DNA of 64,000 bases from Flavobacteriales bacterium UBA6057. Lineage in GTDB: Bacteria; Bacteroidota; Bacteroidia; Flavobacteriales_G; Salibacteraceae. The stretch lies in the NCBI GenBank assembly GCA_002428995.1, contig DIYJ01000005.1, forward strand, positions 406,474 through 470,473. Direction: 5' to 3'. A program made the position numbers and the translations under genes. The notes below the pieces were generated by a model, which saw nothing but the letters and a program-made list of their open reading frames with translations, was not told where the DNA came from and did no database searches. Of the stretch, positions 33,140 to 42,459 are shown in pieces. Every line of letters starts with the position of its first letter. Within the stretch, counting starts at the first letter, position 1.

Positions 33140-34354
33140 ATGCTGAATACAGTGGAAGAAGCATTGGAGGACATCAAAGCCGGTAAGGTGGTGATTGTGG
33201 TGGATGACGAAGACCGTGAAAACGAAGGTGACTTCATTGCTGCTGCAGAATCTGTGACTCCTGAAATGGTAAACTTCATGGCCACACACGGCCGTGGACT
33301 CATTTGCGTTCCCTTAATCGAAGAGCGATGCGAAGAGCTGGAACTGGAGCTGATGGTTCAGAAAAACACAGCCCTGCACGAGACTCCGTTCACCGTATCG
33401 GTTGACCTGATTGGTCAGGGCGTGACAACGGGAATTTCTGCAAGCGACCGCGCCACCACCATCAAAGCACTGATCGATCCCAATACCAAGCCTGAAGACC
33501 TCGGCCGCCCGGGACACATTTTCCCGCTCAAGGCGAAAAAGGGAGGTGTACTCAGAAGAACCGGACACACGGAAGCTACCATCGACCTCGCGCGCATGGC
33601 TGGCTTTGAGCCTGCCGGAGTATTGGTAGAAGTGATGAACGAAGACGGCACCATGGCACGCATGCCACAACTCCGCGAAATTGCGGACCGCTTCGATCTC
33701 AAGCTCATCTCCATCGAAGACATGGTGGCTTACCGCATGAAGCATGAGCGCATCATTGAAAAGGCTGTGAGCGTAAAGCTTCCCACGGAGTGGGGTGAGT
33801 TCAAAATGCACGCTTACAAGCAAACCACAACAGGAGAAGAGCACCTGGCACTGGTAAAAGGTGAATGGGAGAAAGATGAACCGATCATGGTGAGGGTTCA
33901 CAGTTCCTGTGTCACCGGAGACATCTTTGGTTCTTACCGCTGCGACTGCGGTCCACAGCTGCACACAGCCATGCAAATGATCGAGCGCGAAGGGAAAGGC
34001 GTGATTGTCTACATGCAGCAGGAAGGCCGAGGCATCGGACTGATCAACAAGTTGAAAGCTTATAAACTACAGGAAGAAGGATTCGATACTGTGGACGCGA
34101 ACCTGGAGCTCGGCTTCAAAATGGATGAGCGGGATTACGGTGTTGGAGCGCAAATCCTGAATGACCTGGGTGTGAGCAAAATGAAGCTCATCACCAACAA
34201 TCCTAAGAAACGCACCGGATTGATCGGATACGGCTTAGAGATCGTTGAGAATGTCGCGATTGATACTCCTGAAAACCCACACAACCACGACTACCTGAAG
34301 ACCAAAGTGGAGCGTATGGGGCACACACTGCACTTGCGAGACGAGCAAGACTGA
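33140..34354 (+). CDS. ribBA: Bifunctional DHBP synthase / GTP cyclohydrolase II (RibBA)
   Basis: RibBA makes both riboflavin precursors, 3,4-dihydroxy-2-butanone-4-phosphate from ribulose-5-phosphate and the pyrimidine from GTP. Residues 1-200 are the RibB domain (VVIVVDDEDRENEGDFI, GLICVPL, GRPGHIFPLKAKKGGVLRR GHTEA order); residues about 205-404 are the RibA domain with zinc Cys residues in RVHSSCVTGDIFGSYRCDCG and MQQEGRGIGL. I chose ATG 33140 (MLNTVEEALEDIKAG); the frame is open upstream to 33047 but that part is repeat-derived. Confidence 0.96.
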   Translation: MLNTVEEALEDIKAGKVVIVVDDEDRENEGDFIAAAESVTPEMVNFMATHGRGLICVPLIEERCEELELELMVQKNTALHETPFTVSVDLIGQGVTTGISASDRATTIKALIDPNTKPEDLGRPGHIFPLKAKKGGVLRRTGHTEATIDLARMAGFEPAGVLVEVMNEDGTMARMPQLREIADRFDLKLISIEDMVAYRMKHERIIEKAVSVKLPTEWGEFKMHAYKQTTTGEEHLALVKGEWEKDEPIMVRVHSSCVTGDIFGSYRCDCGPQLHTAMQMIEREGKGVIVYMQQEGRGIGLINKLKAYKLQEEGFDTVDANLELGFKMDERDYGVGAQILNDLGVSKMKLITNNPKKRTGLIGYGLEIVENVAIDTPENPHNHDYLKTKVERMGHTLHLRDEQD

Positions 34355-34458
34355 TCCAAAAAAGGAGTAACATCTTAAACTTCTGGTGAGCTTTTGTTGA
34401 AGTTCAGGCAAAGCACTGCGCATGCATTGAACCGATATTCGCACACTTTTCTTTTCTC

Positions 34459-35046
34459 ATGGACACCAAATTCGACAAAACGTATTGGGAAAGTCGTTGG
34501 CAGGAAGGCCAGACGGGCTGGGACATTGGTGGACCTTCGCTTCCGCTCATCGAGTATTTCGATCAGCTCCATGATAAGGAGCAAAAAATCCTGATTCCTG
34601 GCTGTGGAAACGGCTGGGAGGCCGAATACCTCCATAACCTTGGGTTCAAGAATGTCTTTATCATAGATCTGGCACCCTCTGCCATTGCGAATTTCCTTCG
34701 CAGAGTGCCTGATTTCCCTGAGGATCACGTGATCCTGGGTGACTTCTTCCAATTGGAAGAGTTCTATGATATGGTGGTGGAGCAAACCTTCTTTTGCGCC
34801 ATCGATCCTTCCCTGCGCAGGCAATACGTGATGAAAGTCTGGAATATGCTCGATCAGGGCGGAAAGCTGGTGGGACTGCTGTTTGACGAAGACTTTGGAC
34901 GCGAACACCCACCGTTTGGAGGAAAGAAAAACGACTACCTGGAGTATTTCGAACCGTGGTTTAGAATCAAGTATTTCGACACTGCCTACAACAGCATTCC
35001 CCCACGCATGGGTCGCGAAATTTTCATGAATCTGGTCAAGCGCTGA
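34459..35046 (+). CDS. SAM-dependent methyltransferase, TPMT family
   Basis: A 195-residue methyltransferase related to thiopurine S-methyltransferase. It has YWESRWQEGQTGWDIGGPS at the start, motif I ILIPGCGNGWEAEYL and the family segment VVEQTFFCAIDPSLRR. Bacterial members methylate thiols, selenium/tellurium compounds or halides; the substrate here is unknown. Its stop codon is directly adjacent to that of the convergent lipoprotein gene (palindrome TGATCA). Confidence 0.88.
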   Translation: MDTKFDKTYWESRWQEGQTGWDIGGPSLPLIEYFDQLHDKEQKILIPGCGNGWEAEYLHNLGFKNVFIIDLAPSAIANFLRRVPDFPEDHVILGDFFQLEEFYDMVVEQTFFCAIDPSLRRQYVMKVWNMLDQGGKLVGLLFDEDFGREHPPFGGKKNDYLEYFEPWFRIKYFDTAYNSIPPRMGREIFMNLVKR

Positions 35047-35901
35047 TCAGCTCTCTTTAGGCCTTCCAATCAACCTCGTGTCCACTTTGATTCCGGGTTC
35101 TTTGGAATTGAAAAACCAGTCCTGCTCTATCTTGAACCCTGTCGGTTCCTCATTACTAGTTGCCTGATCAAGCCCGAGAGGCAATGTAGCCCTTGCAGCA
35201 CCGTGGTATCCCAGATGATCGAGGTAAAAAACGCCTACTGAATCCGTCAGGAAATAGAAGTTCTGCTGAATGGCATTTGCATTCTCCTCCTTCAGCTCTA
35301 CGAAGTAGCGTGGAGTGATCCCTCTGAAATCACCCGTTTCTTCATCAAATACTTGCTCACCTACGGACAGCAAGTGCGGTTCGAACACAAGTCCGTTCTT
35401 CTGATTCAGGACATTGGCATGCACCACAAACGCAGAAACCCGCGAACGGGAGAAGCTGCGATCGATGCTGGTTTCCACCATCTCACCGGTATTGATGTCC
35501 TCCGTAAGAATGGTATCGAAGCGATTGAGTGCGGTTACCAGCGCTTCGGGCGTGGTGTTCTGCGCGCGGTCTGGCTCGCCCAGCACCGTAGGCAAGTAAA
35601 CCAAAGCCTCGCCACTGAATGCAAGGTCAAACACCTGCTCCACCAATTGCTCTATGGAAGCTTCGGAGGTGTAAGAGCCTGATTTAACCGGATAAATGCT
35701 TCCACCCGCCTCTTTTTCAGCAGGCCATAGTTCGAAGGCCATGGCAGCAGACCAATCTCTTGGGCGATGGCCTTCATCCGAATAGGTCTGCCTCTGGGTG
35801 GGTTGAGCTGTTGAACCGCTCGCGCTTTCGGAAGCGGATGGATCACATCCTATCATCAGCAAAGCCAGCAAAGCGCAAGAGAAGAACGACAACCTAAGCA
35901 T
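35047..35901 (-). CDS. Lipoprotein with GldN-like features
   Basis: The 284-residue protein has a lipoprotein signal (ALLMIGC, lipid-bearing Cys19). Its body contains ASIEQLVEQVFDLAFSGE followed by a disordered Thr/Glu-rich stretch, and it ends FKIEQDWFFNSKEPGIKVDTR, which resembles the EDWFFD...RIIG end of GldN/PorN, a ring component of the type IX secretion/gliding machine. The similarity is partial, so I do not name it GldN. Its start overlaps the end of the propeller gene by 8 bases, making it the last gene of a three-gene unit. Confidence 0.55.
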   Translation of the reverse strand: MLRLSFFSCALLALLMIGCDPSASESASGSTAQPTQRQTYSDEGHRPRDWSAAMAFELWPAEKEAGGSIYPVKSGSYTSEASIEQLVEQVFDLAFSGEALVYLPTVLGEPDRAQNTTPEALVTALNRFDTILTEDINTGEMVETSIDRSFSRSRVSAFVVHANVLNQKNGLVFEPHLLSVGEQVFDEETGDFRGITPRYFVELKEENANAIQQNFYFLTDSVGVFYLDHLGYHGAARATLPLGLDQATSNEEPTGFKIEQDWFFNSKEPGIKVDTRLIGRPKES

Positions 35902-38900
35902 AGCGGAAAGTTACAATAAACACATCATCGAAAAGCTCAATGATCCCGCGCCACTCATTCAGGTCGTCCAGGATTTGATCAGCGGTCAGGCGCTCATGTT
36001 CCTTGGCAGCCTGCTGTATCTTCCTAGTCAATCGACTCACCGAATAGTTCTTCGTTCCCTCTTCGTTCAACTGATTGATCAATCCATCGCTGAAGGTGAT
36101 GACCTGACTTTGTTTAGGAAGTGCATAAAACAACTCTCCAGATTTCATCAGATCGCGGTAATTCCCCTGCGCATCAGGACTGTGAACCACAGCTCCCTTC
36201 ACTCCATCCTGAATCACCAGCAAGGGAAGTCCGTCCGAGTAAAAGCTCGCATCGTCATCTGATAAAATGATAAAGGCGCTTTGAATCGTCTTCACCTTTC
36301 CGGTATCACTAAGGGTTTTGCCTACCTGCTGCAAAGAGCGCTGCCAGGCCCGCTGGAACCCCTCTCGCGAAACGATGTGGCGTTCCAGCAATTCCTTGTC
36401 CAACGACCGCTTCCACTTTTGATAACTCATGGCTCCGATAAGGTTCGGCACACCAAAGTCCACCAGTCCGATGACCTTGTAGCTGCCCAACTCAAAATAA
36501 ACCGCATGGTCGGAACCCAATCCCGGCTTTTTGCTGGATGCAGCGCTGAAGGAGTCCACAAAGCGACTCATGTTCTCCGGGGCCGCACTTTGGTCCCGGA
36601 TGATGGACGCGGCAAAGAGCTCAGACTGTGTCTGGCTGAATTTCAACTCCTTGCGCTCGTGCCGAATGTCCTCCAATTCCTGTGAGCGACTCGCCAGGCG
36701 GTCTTCCAGAATGGCCCGCTGATCAGCTATCTCTGTGTTTCGGTATCGGTCGAGCATGAATACCGCTGACAGCGCCATGAGGAAAAGAATGGTGTAGAAC
36801 CACCAGCGCGTGTAAAAGGCCGGCACCACCTCCACAGACAACGTCACGACCTCGTTGGAACACTGCTGCGCATTGCAGGCCACTACCTCCAACACAAAGT
36901 CGCCAGCCGGCAGAGACGAATACTCTATGGGCCGATTCTCAGTGAGCGTTTTCCAATGATCGTGCAATCCGTTCAACCGGTAGCGCACCGTATTCAATGC
37001 GGGGTTTGCGAGAGAAATGGCATCGTAATCCACGTACAAGTCTGAGGAACCCTGTCCGGTACTTACCTCCGCTCCCAACGGCACAAAATTGTTTCCCAGT
37101 CGGATTTGCTTCACCCGAAACGTAGGAGGTACCGCATTGTGCCGTGCTTTAGAGGGCGTGAAGCGCAATAGCCCCATGATGGTTCCCATCCAGAGGTGGC
37201 CCTCCGGATCGAAGGTGATGGCACCTGGATTCACTTCGATTCCCATGAAACCATCATCAGAGGTGTAATTGGTCACCTTGCCCTGCTCCGGATCATAGGT
37301 ATCAACGCCCCAGTTATGGCCGACCCATATTCGGTTTTGGTCATCAATGGTGATGGCAAAGCAGTTGATGTTGATGCTGTCTGAAACCTGCTGAAAGCTT
37401 TCGTCCGCAAAGCGCAGCACTCCCCGATCGTAAGTCGCAAGCCAGGCATTTCCTTCACTGTCAAAGGCAATGTCGTGGATCACCTTGCTGTTCATCCCGG
37501 ATGATTCACCGTATTGCTTGAAGCGCTCTTCGCGCAGCAGCGTGACTCCACCACCTAGCGAAGTAATCCAGAGCTCTGTGCCTTCGGGGTTTGGAAACAG
37601 GCCATTGATCTCCTCGCCTCCCAAACCCTCTGATGGCCCGTAGCGTCCGGAGACCACTCCATTGGTCAGGCGAACGAGGCCGTTCACGGTTCCAACCCAA
37701 ATGTTCCCCTCAAATTCTGCCAGGCTCATGGCCAGGTTTCCACCAAGCGCTACCTGCGTAAACTCTTCACCGCTTCTTCTCCAGAGTTGTCCCTGATCGG
37801 TTATCAGCCAAAGGCTTCCGCGCTGATCCAGTAACATGTTTCGCACTCCACTAAATGGAGCGGGAATGCTGAAGCTTTCAACCACGCCAGACCAATCCTC
37901 TGTCAATTCCAATTCCTGCAGGCCGACACTGGAGGCCACCAACAGGCGATTCGCAGCAATCGGAACAAAGTCCCAGGTCAGGTTGTCGCGCAGGCCGGTG
38001 CGGTAGTCAAACAGTTCGAAGGCGCTACCGAGGTGCTGATCCAAACCGGCAGCTGTTGCTACCCACATCGTTCCTTCCCGGTCAGAAAGCAGATCCGAAA
38101 CGCGGTCGTAGCTCAATCCCTGCTCCCGCTTCAGAAAATCGATCTTCTGAGTGGCTGGGTCAAAGAGCATGATACCTTGCCGCTCGCTGGCAAACCAAAT
38201 GCCTCCCTGGGCGTCCTGCGCAATGGCCAGTATGTTTTCCAGTGAATCGTGCCCCGCCTGCCCAAGGTTTCTCAATCGATCAAACTCACCGGAGGCCATG
38301 AAAGCTCCCTCATCGCTGCCCAGGTACCACTGATCATCAATAAACTGCGCAGCATTCAACCTCATGGAAGAGTTGAACACGCGCTGCCATCGCCCGATAT
38401 CCGACTGATCATCACACCGGTAAATCCCCGATCCTGTCACTGCGATCAAAGCTCCATCCAATGCGAACACCTGCTTCACATTGGCCGCCTCGGCCGCATT
38501 GGGCAACAGGATCTTTTCGATGGTTTGTCCGTCATAGAGGTTCAGTCCCGAACCATCCGTAGCGATCAGCTGACCGCCTTCCTGCAAGGGCCAGATGGCC
38601 GTAACGCTGTGGTAACTCAGTTCTTCCTGAACGTCCAGGATGTCAATGATGCCCAGCTCTGCGTTCATCACAGAACCACTTCCCGCCCAGTGACCAATCC
38701 AAATGCGATCTCCGGTGACGGTGATGGACGAAACCGCACTTTCTGCGAGTCCATCCTGATCGGTCAGCGTCTCGAAGGTGTATCCATTGTAAATGACCAG
38801 ACCGGTCAGTGTCCCAATGAGCAACTCACCTCCGGGTGCTTGGGCGATGCACTCAATGCGCGAGGGAAAGGTGCTCTTATCAAGGCCGAAATGCTTGAAG

Positions 38901-39019
38901 CTCCTCACCTGCGCGTGACTCATGGAAAGGACTCCCAGCAGCAAGCCCATCAACACTATGGAATGCCTAAAAACGGAACAGGGCACGGATCTTCTCAAAT
39001 TCCTCAGCTTCAATTTCAT
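35894..39019 (-). CDS. Two-component-type propeller protein with degenerate SpoIIE-like C-terminus
   Basis: The protein has a signal sequence ending SHAQ, a large N-terminal beta-propeller region of Reg_prop-type repeats (such as GGIWFASERQGIMLFD and GNIWVGTVNGLVRL), a Y_Y_Y domain (about residues 660-730, YRLNGLHDHWKTLTENR), a membrane helix (about 750-770), a coiled coil, and a C-terminal domain laid out like a SpoIIE/PP2C phosphatase. In the last, the metal-binding DCTGHGVPGA motif is replaced by VDFGVPNLIGAMS, while the end FDDVFIVTFR is kept, so it is probably inactive. The frame is open to 39049; I use ATG 39019, a charged signal-peptide start, but ATG 38950 is possible. The gene overlaps both neighbours. 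Confidence 0.8.
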   Translation of the reverse strand: MKLKLRNLRRSVPCSVFRHSIVLMGLLLGVLSMSHAQVRSFKHFGLDKSTFPSRIECIAQAPGGELLIGTLTGLVIYNGYTFETLTDQDGLAESAVSSITVTGDRIWIGHWAGSGSVMNAELGIIDILDVQEELSYHSVTAIWPLQEGGQLIATDGSGLNLYDGQTIEKILLPNAAEAANVKQVFALDGALIAVTGSGIYRCDDQSDIGRWQRVFNSSMRLNAAQFIDDQWYLGSDEGAFMASGEFDRLRNLGQAGHDSLENILAIAQDAQGGIWFASERQGIMLFDPATQKIDFLKREQGLSYDRVSDLLSDREGTMWVATAAGLDQHLGSAFELFDYRTGLRDNLTWDFVPIAANRLLVASSVGLQELELTEDWSGVVESFSIPAPFSGVRNMLLDQRGSLWLITDQGQLWRRSGEEFTQVALGGNLAMSLAEFEGNIWVGTVNGLVRLTNGVVSGRYGPSEGLGGEEINGLFPNPEGTELWITSLGGGVTLLREERFKQYGESSGMNSKVIHDIAFDSEGNAWLATYDRGVLRFADESFQQVSDSININCFAITIDDQNRIWVGHNWGVDTYDPEQGKVTNYTSDDGFMGIEVNPGAITFDPEGHLWMGTIMGLLRFTPSKARHNAVPPTFRVKQIRLGNNFVPLGAEVSTGQGSSDLYVDYDAISLANPALNTVRYRLNGLHDHWKTLTENRPIEYSSLPAGDFVLEVVACNAQQCSNEVVTLSVEVVPAFYTRWWFYTILFLMALSAVFMLDRYRNTEIADQRAILEDRLASRSQELEDIRHERKELKFSQTQSELFAASIIRDQSAAPENMSRFVDSFSAASSKKPGLGSDHAVYFELGSYKVIGLVDFGVPNLIGAMSYQKWKRSLDKELLERHIVSREGFQRAWQRSLQQVGKTLSDTGKVKTIQSAFIILSDDDASFYSDGLPLLVIQDGVKGAVVHSPDAQGNYRDLMKSGELFYALPKQSQVITFSDGLINQLNEEGTKNYSVSRLTRKIQQAAKEHERLTADQILDDLNEWRGIIELFDDVFIVTFRYA

Positions 39020-40124
39020 GCTCGTTTCGATAGTAATAGCTCGTCTCAAAAACCCACCAGTTCCAATGTGTCGACTTGTAAACCACCTCGTGGTTTCGCT
39101 CTTTCACGAAGAGCAATTCTTCGTCATAGAGCCAGCCGGATTTGTGTTCATGCCTTAGGGTACGTATCGGTTTTCCCACTTCTTCGGGGCGCTTGTAGGC
39201 GGCAGCCGCTGCCATCAGCCGACTGTCCAACACAGAGTCCGCCAACACCTGCCGATCGATGTTCGACTCCTGTTCTTCCTGTAGTTCCACCAAACGTTCC
39301 GAGCGGATGGTCTTGTTGCTGTAGATCGATTCCAGTTCCTGGGCACCGCGCTGCTCGGCCGCATTGCTGGCCCGGGCCTGCCGGATGCGCTCGTTGTTGC
39401 TCTGAAGTTTTGTGGCGCGCTTCAGTGTTTCCTGGCGCTCGTTCTTCACCTCGAGCACGGCTTCTTCCATCGCGGTTTCCTCCGCGCGTTCTTCTGCTTC
39501 TGTCGAAGCACGATCGGCCTCGGCTGTCTCTTCTTCCGCTGATTTGGAAGTCACAACACGTTCCGGCACTTCTTCCTCCTGCTCCTCTTCCACGTCCATG
39601 ATCGGCTGCCCGCCTTTTTTCTCCAGTTGCTGCGATTCTGAATTCACCCGCTTCATCTCTGCCAGGGCCTTGTTGTCTGGAATGAACTGAAAGGACTCCT
39701 CTCCGGATCCTGTCATGAGAATAACCCCAATCGGTTCGCGGCACTTGCTCACGTCCATTCCCTTGTAGCGATAGTGCATCACCATGTTGAAAGGCACCTC
39801 GTAGATGTTCTGCGAGTTGCTGATCTTTTCATCCACCTCGGTATTGATCAGGATCTTCACCTTGACCATGTAGGGCCGCGAAAACACAAATTCATACCTG
39901 TGACCATAGGGAAGGTTGGCCTGATAGCGGCCCTTGCGATTTACCGCGATGGCATGCAGGTATTCGCCATTCTCATACAAGCGTATTGTCACCTGGTCCA
40001 GTGGTTCCCCGTCATGGGTCACCTCACCGGAGATCTTCACCTGCGCCCATGCTGCGCCAGACAGGCTCAAAAAGAGGACCAGCAATACCCCAAAACCTCG
40101 TATGTGTGGATTCAACCCAATCAC
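38967..40124 (-). CDS. Exported carboxypeptidase-regulatory-like protein with coiled coil
   Basis: A 385-residue protein with a signal peptide (VLLVLFLSLSGAAWAQ), a beta-sandwich domain of the CarboxypepD_reg type (ISGEVTHDGEPLDQVTIRLY), then a very acidic segment (VEEEQEEEVPERVV and Glu/Ala-rich repeats) with strong coiled-coil character, and a short Trp/Tyr-rich end. It is the first gene of the overlapping set with the propeller protein and the GldN-like lipoprotein. The composition suggests an extended periplasmic or outer-membrane-associated rod. Function unknown. Confidence 0.7.
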   Translation of the reverse strand: MIGLNPHIRGFGVLLVLFLSLSGAAWAQVKISGEVTHDGEPLDQVTIRLYENGEYLHAIAVNRKGRYQANLPYGHRYEFVFSRPYMVKVKILINTEVDEKISNSQNIYEVPFNMVMHYRYKGMDVSKCREPIGVILMTGSGEESFQFIPDNKALAEMKRVNSESQQLEKKGGQPIMDVEEEQEEEVPERVVTSKSAEEETAEADRASTEAEERAEETAMEEAVLEVKNERQETLKRATKLQSNNERIRQARASNAAEQRGAQELESIYSNKTIRSERLVELQEEQESNIDRQVLADSVLDSRLMAAAAAYKRPEEVGKPIRTLRHEHKSGWLYDEELLFVKERNHEVVYKSTHWNWWVFETSYYYRNEHEIEAEEFEKIRALFRF

Positions 40125-40202
40125 GCAATCAAATGTAGGAAAGCAACGCTGATGGCGGTGTTCGCCCCTGCATAACTACCTTTACCAGCAGATTATTCAT
40201 CT

Positions 40203-40679
40203 ATGAAGACGATCGTAATTGACGCGGAGCGCATTCAAAAGATCTTGCAACGAATTGCCTATCAGATCATTGAGGAGTGTCACGAAGAAACCGAGATCAT
40301 GTTGGTGGGCATTTTGCCGCGCGGCAAGTGGGTAGCAGAGCAACTGGATGCGAAGCTGGCCCCGCTGAGCAATGTTTCTTACCAGGTGCACGCGCTGGAC
40401 GTTGACGAACCTTCATCCATGGAACAACTGGCCCCCGAAGCCAAAGGCAAGTGCGTAGTGATTGTAGATGACATTCTGAACACAGGCAGAACCATGATGC
40501 AGGCCGCCACCTGGGCCATGGGAGCTGATGCAAAGCGAATGATCACCGCCTGCCTTGTAGACCGGAAGCACCGCATGTTTCCCATCAAAAGCGACTTCAC
40601 CGGCCTGAGCCTCGCCACCACCATTCAGGAAAACCTGATATTGGAAATTTCTGATCAGCCGACCATCTACCTCGAGTAA
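40203..40679 (+). CDS. Phosphoribosyltransferase (PyrR/HPRT-like)
   Basis: A 158-residue type I phosphoribosyltransferase; the PRPP-binding loop is CVVIVDDILNTGRTM (the acidic pair plus T-G-R-T). The N-terminus matches the PyrR-like group, which includes uracil phosphoribosyltransferase activity and pyrimidine regulation, but substrate cannot be fixed from sequence. A near-match box TACCTTTA (40177-40184) lies 18 bases before the ATG. Its 3' end overlaps the convergent shikimate kinase gene by 13 bases. Confidence 0.85.
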   Translation: MKTIVIDAERIQKILQRIAYQIIEECHEETEIMLVGILPRGKWVAEQLDAKLAPLSNVSYQVHALDVDEPSSMEQLAPEAKGKCVVIVDDILNTGRTMMQAATWAMGADAKRMITACLVDRKHRMFPIKSDFTGLSLATTIQENLILEISDQPTIYLE

Positions 40680-41203
40680 CCCGCTCGCTTCAGTTCTTCC
40701 ATCAATTCCTGCATGTTTCCGGAAGGAACCGGAAAGCAAAGGTGTGCCTTTTCGTAGGTCGTTTTGCGGCTTTCATACAGTGCATGAATGGTCGCCTCTG
40801 GATTTTCAGAGCCATCGATCAAAGGCCGTTTACCGGGAGACTGCATAAGCCTGGAAACAATGAAAGCGGCAGACGCTTCCAGGTAAATCACATATCCGCT
40901 GGTCAACATGTTTGTACCATTCTCATGGTAGCAAGGCGCTCCACCTCCGCAGGAAACAACGGTATTTTCCAGGGCGCAAGCCTCTTCCACCGCATCCCGT
41001 TCGTATTCCCGAAAAGCAGATTCACCGTCCGCTTCGAAAATCTGAGGGATGGATCTTCCAGCGCGCTGCTCTATAGCATCATCCAGATCGAGGAAAGACA
41101 GTCCCAATTGAGCCGCCAGCTTTTTGCCAAAAGTCGACTTGCCAACGCCCGGCATACCCCACAAGAAAAAGAGTTGAGATTTAGAATCCTTCGAAAAGTG
41201 CAT
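40667..41203 (-). CDS. aroK: Shikimate kinase
   Basis: Phosphorylates shikimate in aromatic amino-acid synthesis. The 178-residue protein has the P-loop GMPGVGKST, the shikimate-binding Asp in LDLDDAIEQRAGRSIPQIF, the FRxxE segment AFREYERDAVEEA and the GGGAPCY loop. The N-terminal MHFSKDSKSQLFF is a little longer than usual. It is divergent from the acyltransferase-like gene at 41248. Confidence 0.9.
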   Translation of the reverse strand: MHFSKDSKSQLFFLWGMPGVGKSTFGKKLAAQLGLSFLDLDDAIEQRAGRSIPQIFEADGESAFREYERDAVEEACALENTVVSCGGGAPCYHENGTNMLTSGYVIYLEASAAFIVSRLMQSPGKRPLIDGSENPEATIHALYESRKTTYEKAHLCFPVPSGNMQELMEELKRAGYSR

Positions 41204-41247
41204 TCAAAGTGAAATATCCATTTATTTTGACCCCCGGGAGAAACCGT

Positions 41248-42408
41248 ATGGAGATCATCGAAGTTAAGGACAAAAGGACGATAGAGGAATTTCGCAAACT
41301 ACCCTATCGTATCTACGCGAAAGACCCCAATTGGATCCCTCACGTCAGGCAGGACGTGGAGGCCGTATTCGATCGCAAGAAAAACAAGTTTTTTCGCCAC
41401 GGGGAGGCCATTCGCTGGATCCTCAAAAACGATCGCGGAGAAACCATTGGCCGCGTTGCAGCCTTCATCAACCGCAAGCAGGCGAAGACTTTCAAGCAGC
41501 CTACGGGAGGCATGGGATTCTTTGAATGCATCAACGATGAGAAGGCGGCCATGAAGCTGTTTAATGCCTGCCAGGAATGGCTCACCGAACGCGACATGGA
41601 AGCCATGGACGGCCCCATTAACTTCGGAGAAAAGGACAAATTCTGGGGCTTGATCACCGAGAACTTTGACGCTCCACCCTACTACGGCCAGAACTACAAT
41701 CCGAAATACTACCTGGACTTTTTCGAAAAGTTCGGATTCCAGATTTACTACAACCAGCTCATCTTCTTCCGCAAGGTGGACGATGCGCTGCAGGAGAAAT
41801 ACCGCGAGCGTGCGGAACGCGCGCTGAGAAATCCGAAGTACAGGTGTGTGCACATCAACAAGCGCCACCTCGAGAAGTATGCCGAGGATTTCAGAATCGT
41901 TTACAACCGCGCCTGGACCACGCATGACAACTTCAAGGGCATGGCCAAGGAACAGGCCATGAGCATCATGAATACGCTCAAGCCCATCCTGGACGAGGAG
42001 CTCGTTTGGTTTGTGTATTACGAAGACAAGCCCGTGGGCTTCTACATCTCACTGCCAGAGATCAACGAAATTTTCAGCCGCGTGGGTGATAATCTGAACT
42101 GGTGGGGAAAGGCCAAATTCGCTTACTACCAGTGGCGGGGCGTTTGCCGCAACTCCTTCGGGGTGGCCTTTGGTTTTGATCCCGATCACCAGGCCAAAGG
42201 GCTGGAAGGTTTGATCTTCAAGCAAATGGAGCAAACCATTCAGCGGAAGAAAAAATACGATGGTATCATCATCACGTGGATCGGTGATTTCAATCCGAAA
42301 ATGATCTCGATCATTGAATCTCTGGGTGGCCGAAAAATCCGACAGATGGCCACTTACCGCAAATTATTCGATCCGAACGCGGAATTCGAACGCTCTCCGC
42401 TCATTTGA
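41248..42408 (+). CDS. GNAT-related N-acyltransferase-like protein, about 386 aa
   Basis: A soluble two-lobed protein. Each half has GNAT-fold character: IGRVAAFINRKQ and GGMGFFECIND in the first, VWFVYYEDKPVGFYISLPEINE and GFNPDHQAKGLE-like binding segment (FGFDPDHQAKGLEGLIF) in the second. It resembles the large N-acyltransferase-superfamily proteins common in Bacteroidota, whose substrates are mostly unknown. I chose ATG 41248 (MEIIEVKDKRTIEEF), 18 bases behind a near-match box TTATTTTG, rather than the upstream 41209 ATG. It ends 51 bases before a glycosyltransferase gene on the same strand. Confidence 0.75.
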   Translation: MEIIEVKDKRTIEEFRKLPYRIYAKDPNWIPHVRQDVEAVFDRKKNKFFRHGEAIRWILKNDRGETIGRVAAFINRKQAKTFKQPTGGMGFFECINDEKAAMKLFNACQEWLTERDMEAMDGPINFGEKDKFWGLITENFDAPPYYGQNYNPKYYLDFFEKFGFQIYYNQLIFFRKVDDALQEKYRERAERALRNPKYRCVHINKRHLEKYAEDFRIVYNRAWTTHDNFKGMAKEQAMSIMNTLKPILDEELVWFVYYEDKPVGFYISLPEINEIFSRVGDNLNWWGKAKFAYYQWRGVCRNSFGVAFGFDPDHQAKGLEGLIFKQMEQTIQRKKKYDGIIITWIGDFNPKMISIIESLGGRKIRQMATYRKLFDPNAEFERSPLI

Positions 42409-42459
42409 CCAAAAGGGCGCAGTCCATTTGAGTAACATTGCAGCTGCAAAAACTGATCG

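Noticed and set aside
38249..39601. Plus-strand open frame of 450 codons
   Set aside because: Opposite to the propeller and coiled-coil genes, both with signal peptides and known domains; the plus frame shows no domain.
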